Position numbers and translations under genes: made by a program. A DNA stretch of 64,000 nucleotides, taken from the NCBI GenBank assembly GCA_963790525.1, contig CAWBOV010000002.1:1054001-1118000 (forward strand). The letters are read 5' to 3'. The notes beneath the pieces were generated by a model. That model worked only from the letters and a program-made list of their open reading frames with translations. It ran no database searches and had not been told where the DNA came from. This DNA comes from CAWBOV01 sp963790525. GTDB lineage: Bacteria > Actinomycetota > Actinomycetes > Mycobacteriales > Jatrophihabitantaceae. Each line of letters starts with the position of its first letter. The stretch's first letter is position 1. Positions 9,117 through 21,690 of the stretch are shown piece after piece.

Positions 9117-10591
9117 GGTCGGTTCGCTTTCTCGGGTGCGGACATCTCGGCGAGGGCCAGGGCCCAGAGATGATGGGTGACGTAGCTGCGCCAGGGTGCC
9201 CAGCGCGCCCCGCCGTCGGCGAGGTCGAGGTCGAGGCGGGTGGCGATCCGGCGCGCTGCCAGATCGCCTGCCAGCAGGATGTCGGGGTCGCCCAGCGCGC
9301 GCATGAGCACGTAGTCCGCCGTCCACGGACCGACGCCGGTCAGGGCCAGCAGCGCCGTCCTCGTCGCGGCGCGGTCGGCGCCGGGATCCAGCACGACGGC
9401 GCCGTCGACGAGAGCCGTGCTGACGGAGTGGATGGCCCGCCGGCGCGACTGCGGGACGGGGAGGACCTCCGGGCCGGCGGCGAGGAAGTCCTCCGGTGTC
9501 GGGAAGAGCAGGCCGGGCTCGTCGTCGAAGACGCGGGTGCCGATCGCCCGCACGATCCGCCCGAGCACCGTCCGCGCGCCCGCCAGGGAGACCTGCTGAC
9601 CGATCACCGTCCGGATCACGGTCTCCGGTCCGTCGACGGCGCCGGGCGAGCGGATCCCCGGGCGGTCGCGGACGAGCCGGCCCAGCTCAGGCTCGAGCGC
9701 GGTGTCGACGGCGGTCGGATCGGCGTCGAGATCCAGCAGCCGCCGCACCCGTGAGACGGCAGCGGTGAGATCGCGCTGGTCCTGCAACTGCAGCCTGGCC
9801 CGCACCCACCCCGTGCCGCCGACGCTCAGGTGCACGCGCCCCGGGGCGTGGGGGAGGCGGAGGGTGCGCGCGTAGTCACCGCCCGACGGGCTCCAGGTGT
9901 AGGTCTCCACTCCGGCGACGGCATGCCAGCCGAGCCAGTTCAGCAGGAACGGCACATCCATCGGGACGCGGTAGGCCAGGCGCAATTCGATGACGCCCGG
10001 TTCGGCGCCGGCCGGTTGCCGTGCCCCGGAGCGCAGGCCGGTGGGCGTGGTGGCGAAGACCTCGCGGATCGTCTCGTTGAACTGGCGCACGCTGGCGAAT
10101 CCGGCGGCGAAGGCGACATCCGTGGCGGGCAGACGCGTCGTCTCCAGGAGGATGCGTGCGGTCTGGGCGCGGTGCGAGCGGGCCAGCGCCAGGGGACCGG
10201 CGCCGACCTCGGCCAGCAACGTGCGATTGAGCTGCCGCTCCGAGTACCCGAGTTTGCGCGCCAGTCCGGGGACGCCGTCCCGGTCGACCACCCCGTCGGC
10301 GATCAGCCGCAGGGCGCGGCCGGCCAGATCGGCACGGATGTCCCAGTCCGGTGATCCGGGGGCGGCGTCGGGACGGCACCGCTTGCAGGCGCGGAATCCG
10401 TGGCGCTGCGCGCCCGCGGCGCTGGGGAAGAACCGGACGTTCTCCCGCTTGGGCGTCAGCGCGGGGCACGACGGGCGGCAGTAGATCCCCGTGGACGTCA
10501 CCGCGGTGAAGAACCAGCCGTCGAAGCGGGCATCGCGCCCACTCACGGCCCGGTAGCAGGTCTCGGCGTCGGGGAGGTTCACAGGGACCAT
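9113..10591 (-). CDS. alkA: Ada-type activator fused to AlkA 3-methyladenine DNA glycosylase
   Basis: This 492-residue fusion has an N-terminal Ada zinc domain with four cysteines (Cys38, Cys42, Cys69, Cys72), in which Cys38 is the expected methyl-phosphotriester acceptor, then an AraC-type helix-turn-helix region (about 85-185), an AlkA N-terminal domain (about 195-270) and an HhH-GPD glycosylase (about 290-480). The glycosylase shows LTGVGPWTADYVLMR and a downstream GDPDILLAGD segment with the catalytic aspartate. It would sense DNA methylation, activate its own operon and excise alkylated bases. The start at 10589-10591 fits the family N-terminus; an in-frame ATG at 10631-10633, with a GGGAGG just before it, would add 14 residues. 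Confidence 0.93.
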   Translation of the reverse strand: MVPVNLPDAETCYRAVSGRDARFDGWFFTAVTSTGIYCRPSCPALTPKRENVRFFPSAAGAQRHGFRACKRCRPDAAPGSPDWDIRADLAGRALRLIADGVVDRDGVPGLARKLGYSERQLNRTLLAEVGAGPLALARSHRAQTARILLETTRLPATDVAFAAGFASVRQFNETIREVFATTPTGLRSGARQPAGAEPGVIELRLAYRVPMDVPFLLNWLGWHAVAGVETYTWSPSGGDYARTLRLPHAPGRVHLSVGGTGWVRARLQLQDQRDLTAAVSRVRRLLDLDADPTAVDTALEPELGRLVRDRPGIRSPGAVDGPETVIRTVIGQQVSLAGARTVLGRIVRAIGTRVFDDEPGLLFPTPEDFLAAGPEVLPVPQSRRRAIHSVSTALVDGAVVLDPGADRAATRTALLALTGVGPWTADYVLMRALGDPDILLAGDLAARRIATRLDLDLADGGARWAPWRSYVTHHLWALALAEMSAPEKANRP

Positions 10592-10705
10592 TCTGCCGAG
10601 TGCCACCGACAGGGACTCGCGGGATTCGGACATGGCCCTCCCGACGGGACCCGGGCGGAGCGCGCTCGCACTGCGCAATGTCGGCGAACGATGCAGACTG
10701 GCCGT

Positions 10706-12049
10706 ATGCGTACCCCCCGCATCATTGCGTCTCTTGCCCTGCTCGCGGCCAGTCTCACCATCGCCGGATCGACCGCCTCGGCGGGTGCGGCCTCCGCCTT
10801 CCCGGATTGGCCGTCCTATCACGGCAATTCCTACCGAAGCGGCGACTCGACATCGGCTCCGACCTACACCGGCGGGCTGCACGTCGTCACCAAGATCGCG
10901 CTCGACGGCGCGGTGTACGCCTCGCCGATCGTCGCCGGGGGGCTGACCATCGTCGCCACCGAGAACGACACCGTGTACGCCTTCGACACCGCGAATCGTC
11001 TGGTGTGGAAGCGGCATCTGGGCACACCGTCGCCGGCCTCCCAGCGTCCGTGCGGAAACATCGACCCGCTCGGTATCACCGGCACGCCCACCTATTACTC
11101 GCCCACCGGCCTGGTCTACGTCGCGGCGGAGTTCAGCGCCGCGGCGCCCACCCACCGGTTGTACGGCCTCAGCGCCAAGACCGGGGCGATGGTCATCTCG
11201 AAGAGCCTCGATCTGCCGGGCGTCGACCAGACGGCCATGCAGGAACGCGGTGCGCTGGCGCTGGCCGGCGGTCGCGTCTGGGTGCCGTTCGGTGGGCTCG
11301 CCGGTGACTGCGGCGCCTACAAGGGACGGGTCGTCGGCTACGAGGCAGGCGGCGGCGGCACGGCGATCTCCTACACGGTCCCGACGACTCGTGAGGCCGG
11401 CATCTGGACGCCGCCGGGACCGACCGTCGATCCGGAGGGCAATCTCTTCGTGTCGGTGGGCAACGGCGCCTCCGGCGTGGGCGATGCCTACGACCACAGC
11501 GATTCGGTGCTGAAGATCAGCAGCAGCTCCGCCACGCTCCAGGACTCGTTCTCTCCCAGCACCTGGCAGACCGACAACGACAGCGATCTCGATCTCGGCT
11601 CGCAGGGTCCGGCCTTCGTCCGCGGCTACGTGCTCGCGGCCGGCAAGTCCGGTACCGCCTACGTCCTGCGCCGCACCCACCTCGGTGGCATCGGCGGGCA
11701 GGTCGCGTCCAAGACCAACCTCTGCAAGTCCTTCGGCGGCACGGCCGTCGTCGGCAACTCGGTCTTCCTGCCCTGCACCGACGGCATCCGTGACGTCTAC
11801 ATCGACCCCGACGGCGGGATCCACCTGGGTTGGCGCAACACCGCCGCCACCGGATCGCCGGTCTACGGCGGCGGGGTCGTCTGGGCGCTGGACCCGGGCA
11901 ACGGCGTGCTCCACGGCTTCGACCTGCACTCCGGCGCCTCGCGGGCCTCGGTCTCGGTCGGCACCACCAGCCGCTTCGCCACCCCGGCCCTGTCCGGACG
12001 GCGCATCCTCGTCGGCACCCTCGCCGGGCTCACGATCCTCGGGTACTGA
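10706..12049 (+). CDS. Secreted PQQ-like beta-propeller protein
   Basis: This 447-residue protein begins with a signal peptide (RTPR, then a hydrophobic stretch ending near ASAGAASA). The rest is repeated beta-propeller blades of the PQQ-binding/pyrrolo-quinoline type, for example TVYAFDTANRLVWK, HRLYGLSAKTGAM, VVWALDPGNGVLHGFDLHSG and RILVGTLAGLTIL. The family is commonly annotated as PQQ-binding-like beta-propeller repeat protein. No catalytic site is recognisable. It is transcribed divergently from the Ada-AlkA operon, and its stop faces the end of ppc 21 bases away. The ATG at 10706 has no strong ribosome site; an in-frame ATG at 10691 is an alternative. Its role is unknown. Confidence 0.82.
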   Translation: MRTPRIIASLALLAASLTIAGSTASAGAASAFPDWPSYHGNSYRSGDSTSAPTYTGGLHVVTKIALDGAVYASPIVAGGLTIVATENDTVYAFDTANRLVWKRHLGTPSPASQRPCGNIDPLGITGTPTYYSPTGLVYVAAEFSAAAPTHRLYGLSAKTGAMVISKSLDLPGVDQTAMQERGALALAGGRVWVPFGGLAGDCGAYKGRVVGYEAGGGGTAISYTVPTTREAGIWTPPGPTVDPEGNLFVSVGNGASGVGDAYDHSDSVLKISSSSATLQDSFSPSTWQTDNDSDLDLGSQGPAFVRGYVLAAGKSGTAYVLRRTHLGGIGGQVASKTNLCKSFGGTAVVGNSVFLPCTDGIRDVYIDPDGGIHLGWRNTAATGSPVYGGGVVWALDPGNGVLHGFDLHSGASRASVSVGTTSRFATPALSGRRILVGTLAGLTILGY

Positions 12050-12070
12050 ACCGAGGTCCCGGTACCGAGG

Positions 12071-14986
<2,916 letters not shown>

Positions 14987-15220
14987 CTTTGCCTACCCAC
15001 ACCGCGGTAATCGCCACGCGCTATGGCGGCAACATGCCCGTAACGACCGTTAGACGGCCGATTTCTCGTTCGTATTTACGTGGGGCCATGGCTCTCCTAT
15101 ACTCTGATCATCACGTCAGAGACGCCCGTTATGGGTACATCTGCGGCGTGCCGGATGTAATTGGGGATAGCTGCACCGCGTCGCTTCGGCGGCGGAGTTC
15201 AGCCACACGGGGGAATCATT
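14987..15220. promoter_or_regulatory. Divergent promoter region between ppc and the sugar transferase gene
   Basis: This gap holds a good sigma-70-like promoter reading right: TTTACG at 15075-15080, a 17-base spacer and TATACT at 15098-15103. A transcript starting near 15110 would carry a leader of about 110 bases with a G-run at 15163-15166, a UUCG-capped hairpin (15179-15194) and a GGGGGA ribosome site at 15209-15214 before the ATG at 15221. Two inverted repeats lie here: TAACG-AC-CGTTA (15041-15052) and TCTGA-N8-TCAGA (15103-15120), the second overlapping the -10 element and the likely start site. Confidence 0.6.
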
Positions 15221-16833
15221 ATGGACGGCGCTCTCAGCGCCGCCGACGTGGGGACGTCAACGAGCACGATTGACGGTTCTGCTGTCGGCGTCGAACGCAA
15301 GACCACGAAATTCGCACCGCCCCGGCGGGTCGGAAGCAGTGCCCAGGCCACGTTCGCCCGGGTCACGCGACTCGGCCGCCGACGTGCACGCCCGCAAGGT
15401 CGGGTGGACGCACTGGTACATCCGAACGGCTGGTCATCGGCGACCTCGTCGCGTCGTCCATCGCCGCCGCGGCGGCGTTCCTGGTCCGCCTGCCGAATGG
15501 CACTCTCGGTCGACCACTACAACGACCACTACCTCATCGTCAGCCTGCTGCTGCCCCTGTTCTGGGTGGCCTCGATGGCGCTTTCCGGCGCCTACGACGA
15601 GCGGATCCTGGGCATCGGACCAGAGGAATTCCAGCGCAGCTTGCGCGGCGTTCATCGGTGCCATCGCCGTCGTCGGCTTCGCTCTCCTACGCGGTGCGCC
15701 TGCACGTGGCTCGCGGCTACGTCGTCATCGCGCTGCCGCTCGCGCTCGTGCTGTCCGCCATCTGCCGCCACTGGGTCCGCAAGTCGCTGCACCACGCCCG
15801 CGGCGGCCGGCCGGTTCCGTACCGACGTGGTCGCGGTCGGCGACGCCGACTCGGTGGCCGACCTGGCCATGCGCATGCACGACGAGCTGCACATCGGCAT
15901 GCGCGTCGTCGGTGCCTGTATTCCCGCGCCTCCAGCTCGCCGACCCGGTCGCCATCGAGACCGCTGGCCCGCGCCGACGTCGTTGCCGCTGGGCGACCTG
16001 GACTCGGTCGTCACCGCGGTCAACCGGTCCCGGGCCGACACCGTCGCCGTCACGTCATCACGCGACATCGGCCCGCGCCGCCTGCGCGAGCTGTCCTGGG
16101 AGCTGGAGAGCACCGCGGCCGACCTCGTCGTCGCCCCCGGCCTGATCGAGGTCGCCGGCCCGCGGATGCACATCCGTCCCGTCATCGGCCTGCCGCTGCT
16201 GCAGATCGAGAAGCCCGAGTTCACCGGCGGTCGCCGCCTGCTCAAGGGCTTCGTCGACCGCTCGTCCGGCGTTGATGGGCATGCTCATGCTCAGCCCGCT
16301 GCTGATCGGCATCTACTTCGCGGTGCGCCTCAACGACTCCGGTCCGGCGTTCTTCCGCCAGACCCGCGTCGGCAAGGACGGCAAGGAGTTCCGCATCTGG
16401 AAGTTCCGCTCGATGTTCGTCGACGCCGAGGACCGCCTCGCCGAGATCCGCGACCAGAACGAGAACGGCGACGGCCTGCTGTTCAAGATGCGCGAAGACC
16501 CGCGGGTCACGCCGGTCGGACAGTTCATCCGGCGCTACTCCCTGGACGAGCTGCCGCAGCTGTTCAACGTGCTCAACGGCACGATGTCGCTCGTCGGGCC
16601 CGCGCCCGCCGCTGCCGTCCGAGGTGGCCGAGTACGGCTTCGACGTTCGTCGCCGCCTGCTGGTCCGCCCGGGGCTCACCGGCCTCTGGCAGGTCAGCGG
16701 CCGCAGCGACCTGTCGTGGGAAGAGTCGGTGCGTCTCGACCTGCGCTACGTCGAGAACTGGTCCCTGGGCCAGGACGCGCTGATCCTCTGGAAGACGGCT
16801 GCGGCTGTCCTGCAGGGATCCGGGGCGTACTGA
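15221..16833 (+). CDS. Polyprenyl-phosphate sugar-1-phosphate transferase (exopolysaccharide initiation), frameshifted
   Basis: This membrane enzyme of the WcaJ/CpsE class would start exopolysaccharide synthesis by loading a sugar phosphate on undecaprenyl phosphate. The N-terminal half has several hydrophobic segments (LIVSLLLPLFWVASMAL and YVVIALPLALVLSAI) and a CoA-binding-like region (TDVVAVGDADSVADL). The C-terminal bacterial sugar-transferase domain is clear: MLMLSPLLIGIYFAVR, WKFRSMFVDAE, RRYSLDELPQLFNVL and LLVRPGLTGLWQVSGRS. At least eight frame changes occur, among them a doubled G near 16268 and an extra C near 16600 that turns the expected VGPRPPLP into another frame. The start follows GGGGGA by six bases. 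Confidence 0.88.
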
Positions 16834-17066
16834 GTCCCGTTCGTCCTCCGCGGTCGTCTCCGGATGGCCATCCCCAAGCGTCCAGTCCGAAGATCGTTGT
16901 CCCGGGTGGTCGCCCGGATTGTCGACCTGAGCCACGCTCGATCCATCGATGTCCGGTCCGGCGAGCCGACCTGCTCGGTTTCGACTCGGGCTGGCAACGT
17001 AACCCCGTTAAGATCGTGTCTACCGTCATTCAGGCATGCATGCCCATAACTGCGAGGAGTAGATCT
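16834..17066. promoter_or_regulatory. Intergenic region upstream of the cysQ-cysD-cysN operon with a palindrome
   Basis: The 233-base gap between the sugar transferase and cysQ contains no gene. A perfect 12-base palindrome, GGCATGCATGCC, lies at 17033-17044, ten bases before the GAGGAG ribosome site (17054-17059) of cysQ. Its position, apparently within or near the leader, would suit a repressor operator. No promoter elements can be named with confidence; an AT-richer segment around 17000-17025 is the best candidate. Confidence 0.4.
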
Positions 17067-17853
17067 GTGTCCGACGACCGACGTCTGGCGCTGGAGTTGG
17101 CCGCGAAGGCCGGCGAGCGTCTGATGGCCTTGCGGGCCGGTCGCGCCGAAGCGTCGAACACCGATACAGCGGACGAGTCCGCTGATCGGCTCATCGGCGC
17201 CATCCTGCGCGAGGCAGCGTCCTGACGACGCGATCCTTTCCGAGGAGGTCGCCGTCCTACGGCGACCGCACCACCGCCGCAGCGGGTCTGGATCATCGAC
17301 CCGCTCGACGGCACCCGGGAGTACGGCGAGCCGTCGCGCAGCGACTGGGCCGTGCACGTCGCCCTCTGGGAGCGCACCGGCTGGGGCATCGACCCAGGGC
17401 GTCCTGACCGAGGGTGTGGTCACGCTGCCGGCCGCGGGCGAGGTCTGGTCCACCGACGGCGCGGCGGCCGCGCCGGTCGACCGGCCGATCAAGCGCATCG
17501 TCGTCTCGCGAACGCGGCCGCCGGCGTGGGCGTTGGCCGTCGCCGAGCCGAACTCGGCGCCGAGGTCGTCCCGATGGGATCGGCCGGCGCCAAGACGGCC
17601 GCGGTCCTGCGCGGCGAGGTCGATGCCTACCTGCACGACGGCGGCCAGTTCGAGTGGGATTCCGCCGCTCCGGTAGCCGTGGCCCTGCATCACGGCTTCC
17701 ACGCCAGCCGGGCCGACGGCAGCCCGCTGGTCTACAACCAGCCCGACGTCTACCTGCCCGACCTGGTCGTCTGCCCGGCAGACCAGCGCCGAGGATCTTC
17801 TTGACCAGGATCGCCGCAGCACCGCGTGCCGGCCGTCCACAGGTGGTGACTAG
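17067..17853 (+). CDS. cysQ: 3'(2'),5'-bisphosphate nucleotidase CysQ, frameshifted
   Basis: CysQ hydrolyses PAP, the by-product of sulfotransferases, to AMP and phosphate. After correction the protein is about 260 residues. The start is GTG at 17067, seven bases after GAGGAG. The inositol-monophosphatase-like metal site WIIDPLDGTREY is visible, and so is the later segment GSAGAKTAAVLRGEVDAYLHDGGQFEWD. Frame changes lie near 17215, 17255, 17400, 17545 and 17775 (an extra C). The stop, four bases before cysD, is assigned from the frame that gives a C-terminal SAEDLLDQD segment. Its place beside cysDN and two sulfotransferase genes supports a role in recycling PAP during polysaccharide sulfation. 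Confidence 0.85.
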
Positions 17854-17857
17854 CGTC

Positions 17858-18790
17858 ATGACTGCAGCACTGCCCGACTACCGCCTCAGCCAGACCGACA
17901 CAGCTCGAAGCCGAGGCGCATCCACATCATTCGTGAGGTGGCGGCCGAGTTCGAGCGCCCGGTGCTGCTGTTCAGCGGCGGCAAGGATTCGATCGTGATG
18001 CTGCGGCTTGGCGGAGAAGGCATTCGCGCCGGCCGCGAAGATCCCGTTCCCGGTCATGCACATCGACACCGGTCACAACTTCCCCGAGGTCATCGACTAC
18101 CGCGACAAGCGCGCCGCCGAACTGGGGCTGCGACTGATCGTCGGGTCAGTGCAGGACGCCATCGACAACGGCACGATCGTCGAGCCGCGGGGCCGCAGCG
18201 CCAGCCGCAACCGCCTGCAGACGCCGATCCTGCTCGAGTCCATCGAGCGGCACCGGTTCGAGGCGCTGTTCGGCGGCGCTCGCCGCGACGAGGAGAAGGC
18301 CCGGGCCAAGGAGCGCATCCTCAGCTTCCGCGACGAGTTCGGCCAGTGGGATCCCAAGGACCAGCGCCCGGAACTGTGGTCGCTCTACAACACCCGGATC
18401 AAACAGGGCGAGTCGATGCGCGTGTTCCCGTTGTCGAACTGGACCGAACTCGACATCTGGAACTACATCCGGAGCCGAGAAGCTCGAGCTGCCGTCGATC
18501 TACTACGCCCACGAGCGTCAGGTCTTCGAGCGCGACGGCATGCTGCTCTACGACTGCCCGCCGGCCCAGCGCGCTGCGGACGAAGCGGTGCATGACGGCG
18601 ATGTCCGTGCGGTTCCGCACGGTCGGTGACATGTCGTGCACCGGCGCCGTCGAATCGACGGCCAGCACCGTCGACGACGGTGATCGAGGAGATCGCCGGC
18701 AGCCGGATCACCGAACGCGGAGAGACCCGGGCCGACGACCGCACGGCCGAAGCCGCAATGGAAGACCGCAAGCGCGAGGGGTATTTCTAA
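17858..18790 (+). CDS. cysD: Sulfate adenylyltransferase subunit 2, frameshifted
   Basis: CysD is the catalytic PP-loop subunit of ATP sulfurylase, which makes APS from sulfate and ATP. The PP-loop motif LLFSGGKDSIVML lies near 17970-18000, followed by VMHIDTGHNFPEV, RLQTPILLESIERHRFEALFGGARRDEEKARAKER, given here in its parts RLQTPILLESI and GGARRDEEKARA, then VFPLSNWTELDIWNYI and VGDMSCTGAVES. Corrected length is about 310 residues, as usual. Single-base insertions occur near 17895, 18008 (T doubled), 18473, 18606 (C doubled) and 18680 (G doubled). It is the second gene of the cysQ-cysD-cysN operon, with three bases before cysN. Confidence 0.9.
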
Positions 18791-18793
18791 ACC

Positions 18794-20055
18794 ATGGCCG
18801 AACTCCTGAGATTCGCGACGGCCGGATCGGTCGACGACGGCAAGTCGACCCTGATCGGGCGGCTGCTGTTCGACACCAAGTCGATCATGGTCGACCAGAT
18901 GGAAGCCGTGGAGCGGGTCAGCCGCGAGCGCGGCGTCGGAGTACACCAACCTCGCCCTGCTCACCGACGGCCTGCGCGCCGAGCGCGAGCAGGGCATCAC
19001 GATCGACGTCGCCTACCGCTACTTCGCCACGCCCAAGCGGACCTTCATCATCGCCGACACCCCGGGGCACATCCAGTACACCCGCAACATGGTGACCGGC
19101 GCCTCGACCGCGGACCTGGCCATCGTGCTGGTCGACGCCCGCAAGGGTCTGGTCGAGCAGAGCCGCCGGCACGCGTTCCTCGACCTCGCTGCTGGGCGTC
19201 AACCACATCGTCGTGGCCATCAACAAGATGGACATGGTCGACTGGGACGAGGCGAGTTACAACCGCATCCGCGAGGAGTTCGAGGTCTTCGCCGCGCGGC
19301 TGAACGTCCAGGACGTACGGTCATCCCGATCTCGGCGCTGCAACGGCGACAACATCGTCTCCCACTCGCCGACACAGCCCGTGGTACGACGGACCGTCGT
19401 TGCTGCACCACCTGGAGAACGTGCACGTCTCCGGTGACCGCAACCTGATCGACGTCCGCTTCCCGGTGCAGTACGTCATCCGTCCGCACGACAACCGCCA
19501 CCTCGACTACCGCGGCTACGCGGGCACGGTCGCCGGCGGCGCGATGCGCGTCGGCGACGAGATCATGGTGCTGCCCAGCGGGTTGACAGCCACGATCTCG
19601 GCCATCGACGGCCCCAGCGGCCCGGTCGAGGTCGCGTATCCCGCCGATGTCGGTGACGCATCCGGCTCGACCGACAACCTCGACATCTCCCGCGGCGACA
19701 TGATCTGCCGTCCGAACAACGCGCCGATGTCCATCCAGGACATCGACGCGATGGTGTGCTGGATGGACCGACGAGCCGCTGCAGGCCGGCGCCAAGCTGG
19801 CGATCAAGCACACCACCCGGACGGCGCGCGCGGTCGTCCGCGAGCTGCACTACAGCCTGAACGTCAACACCCTGCACCGCGAGACCGAGGCCGACTCGAA
19901 CTCGGACTGAACGACATCGGCCGGATCCGGATGCGCACCACCGCTCCGCTGTTCTGCGATGAGTATCAGCGCAACCGCACCACCGGGGGATTCGTGCTGA
20001 TCGACGAGGCACGAATCGCACCGTCGGGGCGGGGATGGTCGTCGGCGCGGCATGA
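18794..20055 (+). CDS. cysN: Sulfate adenylyltransferase subunit 1 (GTPase), frameshifted
   Basis: CysN is the regulatory GTPase of ATP sulfurylase. The GTP-binding motifs are present: GSVDDGKST (G1), ADTPGHIQYTRNM (G3) and INKMDMVDW (G4), followed by the beta-barrel domains (VQYVIRPHDNRHLDYRGY and others). The corrected product is about 420 residues and ends in VGAGMVVGAA, so no APS kinase (CysC) domain is fused to it, unlike many actinobacterial CysNC proteins. Frame changes occur near 18934, 19188, 19316 (deletion), 19342, 19385, 19770, 19905 and 20010. The stop overlaps the ATG of the flippase gene as ATGA, which ties sulfate activation to the polysaccharide operon. Confidence 0.9.
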
Positions 20056-21690
20056 GCACCATGTCGTCGGAGGCGATGTCATCCGCTCCCGAGGGCGCAG
20101 GGGTAGGCACGGCGACCGTGACGGCCACGACCCGATCCGCGAGCAACGACGATCACGTCGCGGGCATGGCGCGCGGCGGGGCGCTCTCGCTGGTGGGCGC
20201 GGTCGTCTCGGCCGGTACGAACCTGGCCCTCACCGTCGCCGTCACCCACGGGCTGTCGCGGACGTCGGCCGGTGAGTTCTTCGCGCTGACCTCGGTGTTC
20301 CTGGCCGCCGAGGTGCTCTGCAGGCTCGGCGCGGACATCGGCCTGGTCTACTTCTTCGCCCGCTGGCGCGCGCTGGGGCGGCCCCGAGCTCCTGAAGGCC
20401 GGCCTCCGCGCCGCCGTGGCCCCCGTCGCCGTCATCGGCAGCTGTGTCGCGCTGGTGCTGTTCGTGGTCGCGGGACCGCTGAGCCGGGTGATCGGCGCCG
20501 GGACGCACAACGCGAACTTCCTGCGCCTGCTGGCCGTCCTGCTGCCGATCGTCGTCTGCTACGACCTGATGATGGCGGCCACCCGCGGGTTCCTGCGGAT
20601 GCGCCCGACCGTGCTGATCGAGAAGATCGCCCGTCCGTTCGTGCAGTTCGCCCTCGTCGCGGCGCGTGCTGACGCTGGGCTGGCACTCTGCGGTCCCGCT
20701 GGCCTGGTCGTTGCCGTACCTGGGCGCCGCGCTCGCCGGGCTGATGGCCCTGCGCGCGCTGCCGTGGAAGCGGGGCGCCGACGCCGCGGCGGCCATCGCG
20801 GTCGAGGCGAAGCGGGTCAGTGCCGAGACCCGGGCCGGTGCCCATCGTGCCGCCCGCGTCTCCGTCACCCGGGAGTTCTGGGTGTTCTCGGCGCCGCGCG
20901 CGGTGGCCGGGGTCGCGCAGATCCTCCTGCAGCGGCTGGACATCATCCTCGTGGCGGCGATCCGCGGCCCGGGCGAGGCAGCCGTCTACACCGCGGCCAC
21001 CCGGTTCCTGGTCGTCGGCCAGTTCGTCAACCAGGCGCTGGTGGCCCCTGCGCAGCCGCGGCTGAGCGCGCTGCTCGCCGTGCACGACCGCGCCGGCGCG
21101 CTGGCGTCTACCGCGCGTCGACGGCGTGGCTGGTCATCTTCACCTGGCCGATGTACTGCATCGCCGCCGTGCTCGCGCCGACGTACCTGTCCGTCTTCGG
21201 CTCGGGTTACCACCAGGGCCTGGCGGTCGTGATCATTCTCTGCCTGGCCATGCTCGTCGCCTCGGGTGTCGGCTTCGTCGACGTGCTGCTGCTGATGGCC
21301 GGCCGCACCACCTGGAACCTGGTCACCACGCTCACCGCGCTCGCGGTCGACGTCCTGGTCGACATCGTCCTGATCCCGCACATCGGCATCACCGGCGCGG
21401 CCGTCGGCTGGTGCGCGGCGATCCTGGCCGCCAACGTGGTGCCGCTCATCCTCGTCTGGACCTCGCTGCGCCTGGATCCCTTCGGTGCGGGAACGCTGAT
21501 CGGCATGCTGCTGTCCGTCGTGTGCTTCGCGGCGCTGCCCCTGCTCAGCGGGCTCGCGCTGGGTGGGCAGCTCGGCCGGTTGATCGGCGTCGGGGTCGGC
21601 TTCGTGCTCTTCGCGGGGGGCATCTACCGGTTCCGCTCGGCGCTGGATCTCACCCTGGCCTCCGCCGCGCTGAAACGGAAGCGCGGATGA
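20052..21690 (+). CDS. Wzx-like polysaccharide flippase (MATE/MOP superfamily), frameshifted
   Basis: After correction this is a protein of about 545 residues with some 12-14 hydrophobic segments, such as LSLVGAVVSAGTNLALTVAV, YDLMMAATRGFLRMRPT, APRAVAGVAQILLQRLDIIL and GITGAAVGWCAAILAANVV. The pattern matches polysaccharide biosynthesis flippases that move lipid-linked repeat units across the membrane. Frame breaks lie near 20385 (C doubled), 20665 and 21107. It is coupled at both ends: its ATG overlaps the cysN stop, and its stop overlaps the ATG of the GH26-like gene. This couples export of the glycan to sulfate activation. Confidence 0.85.
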
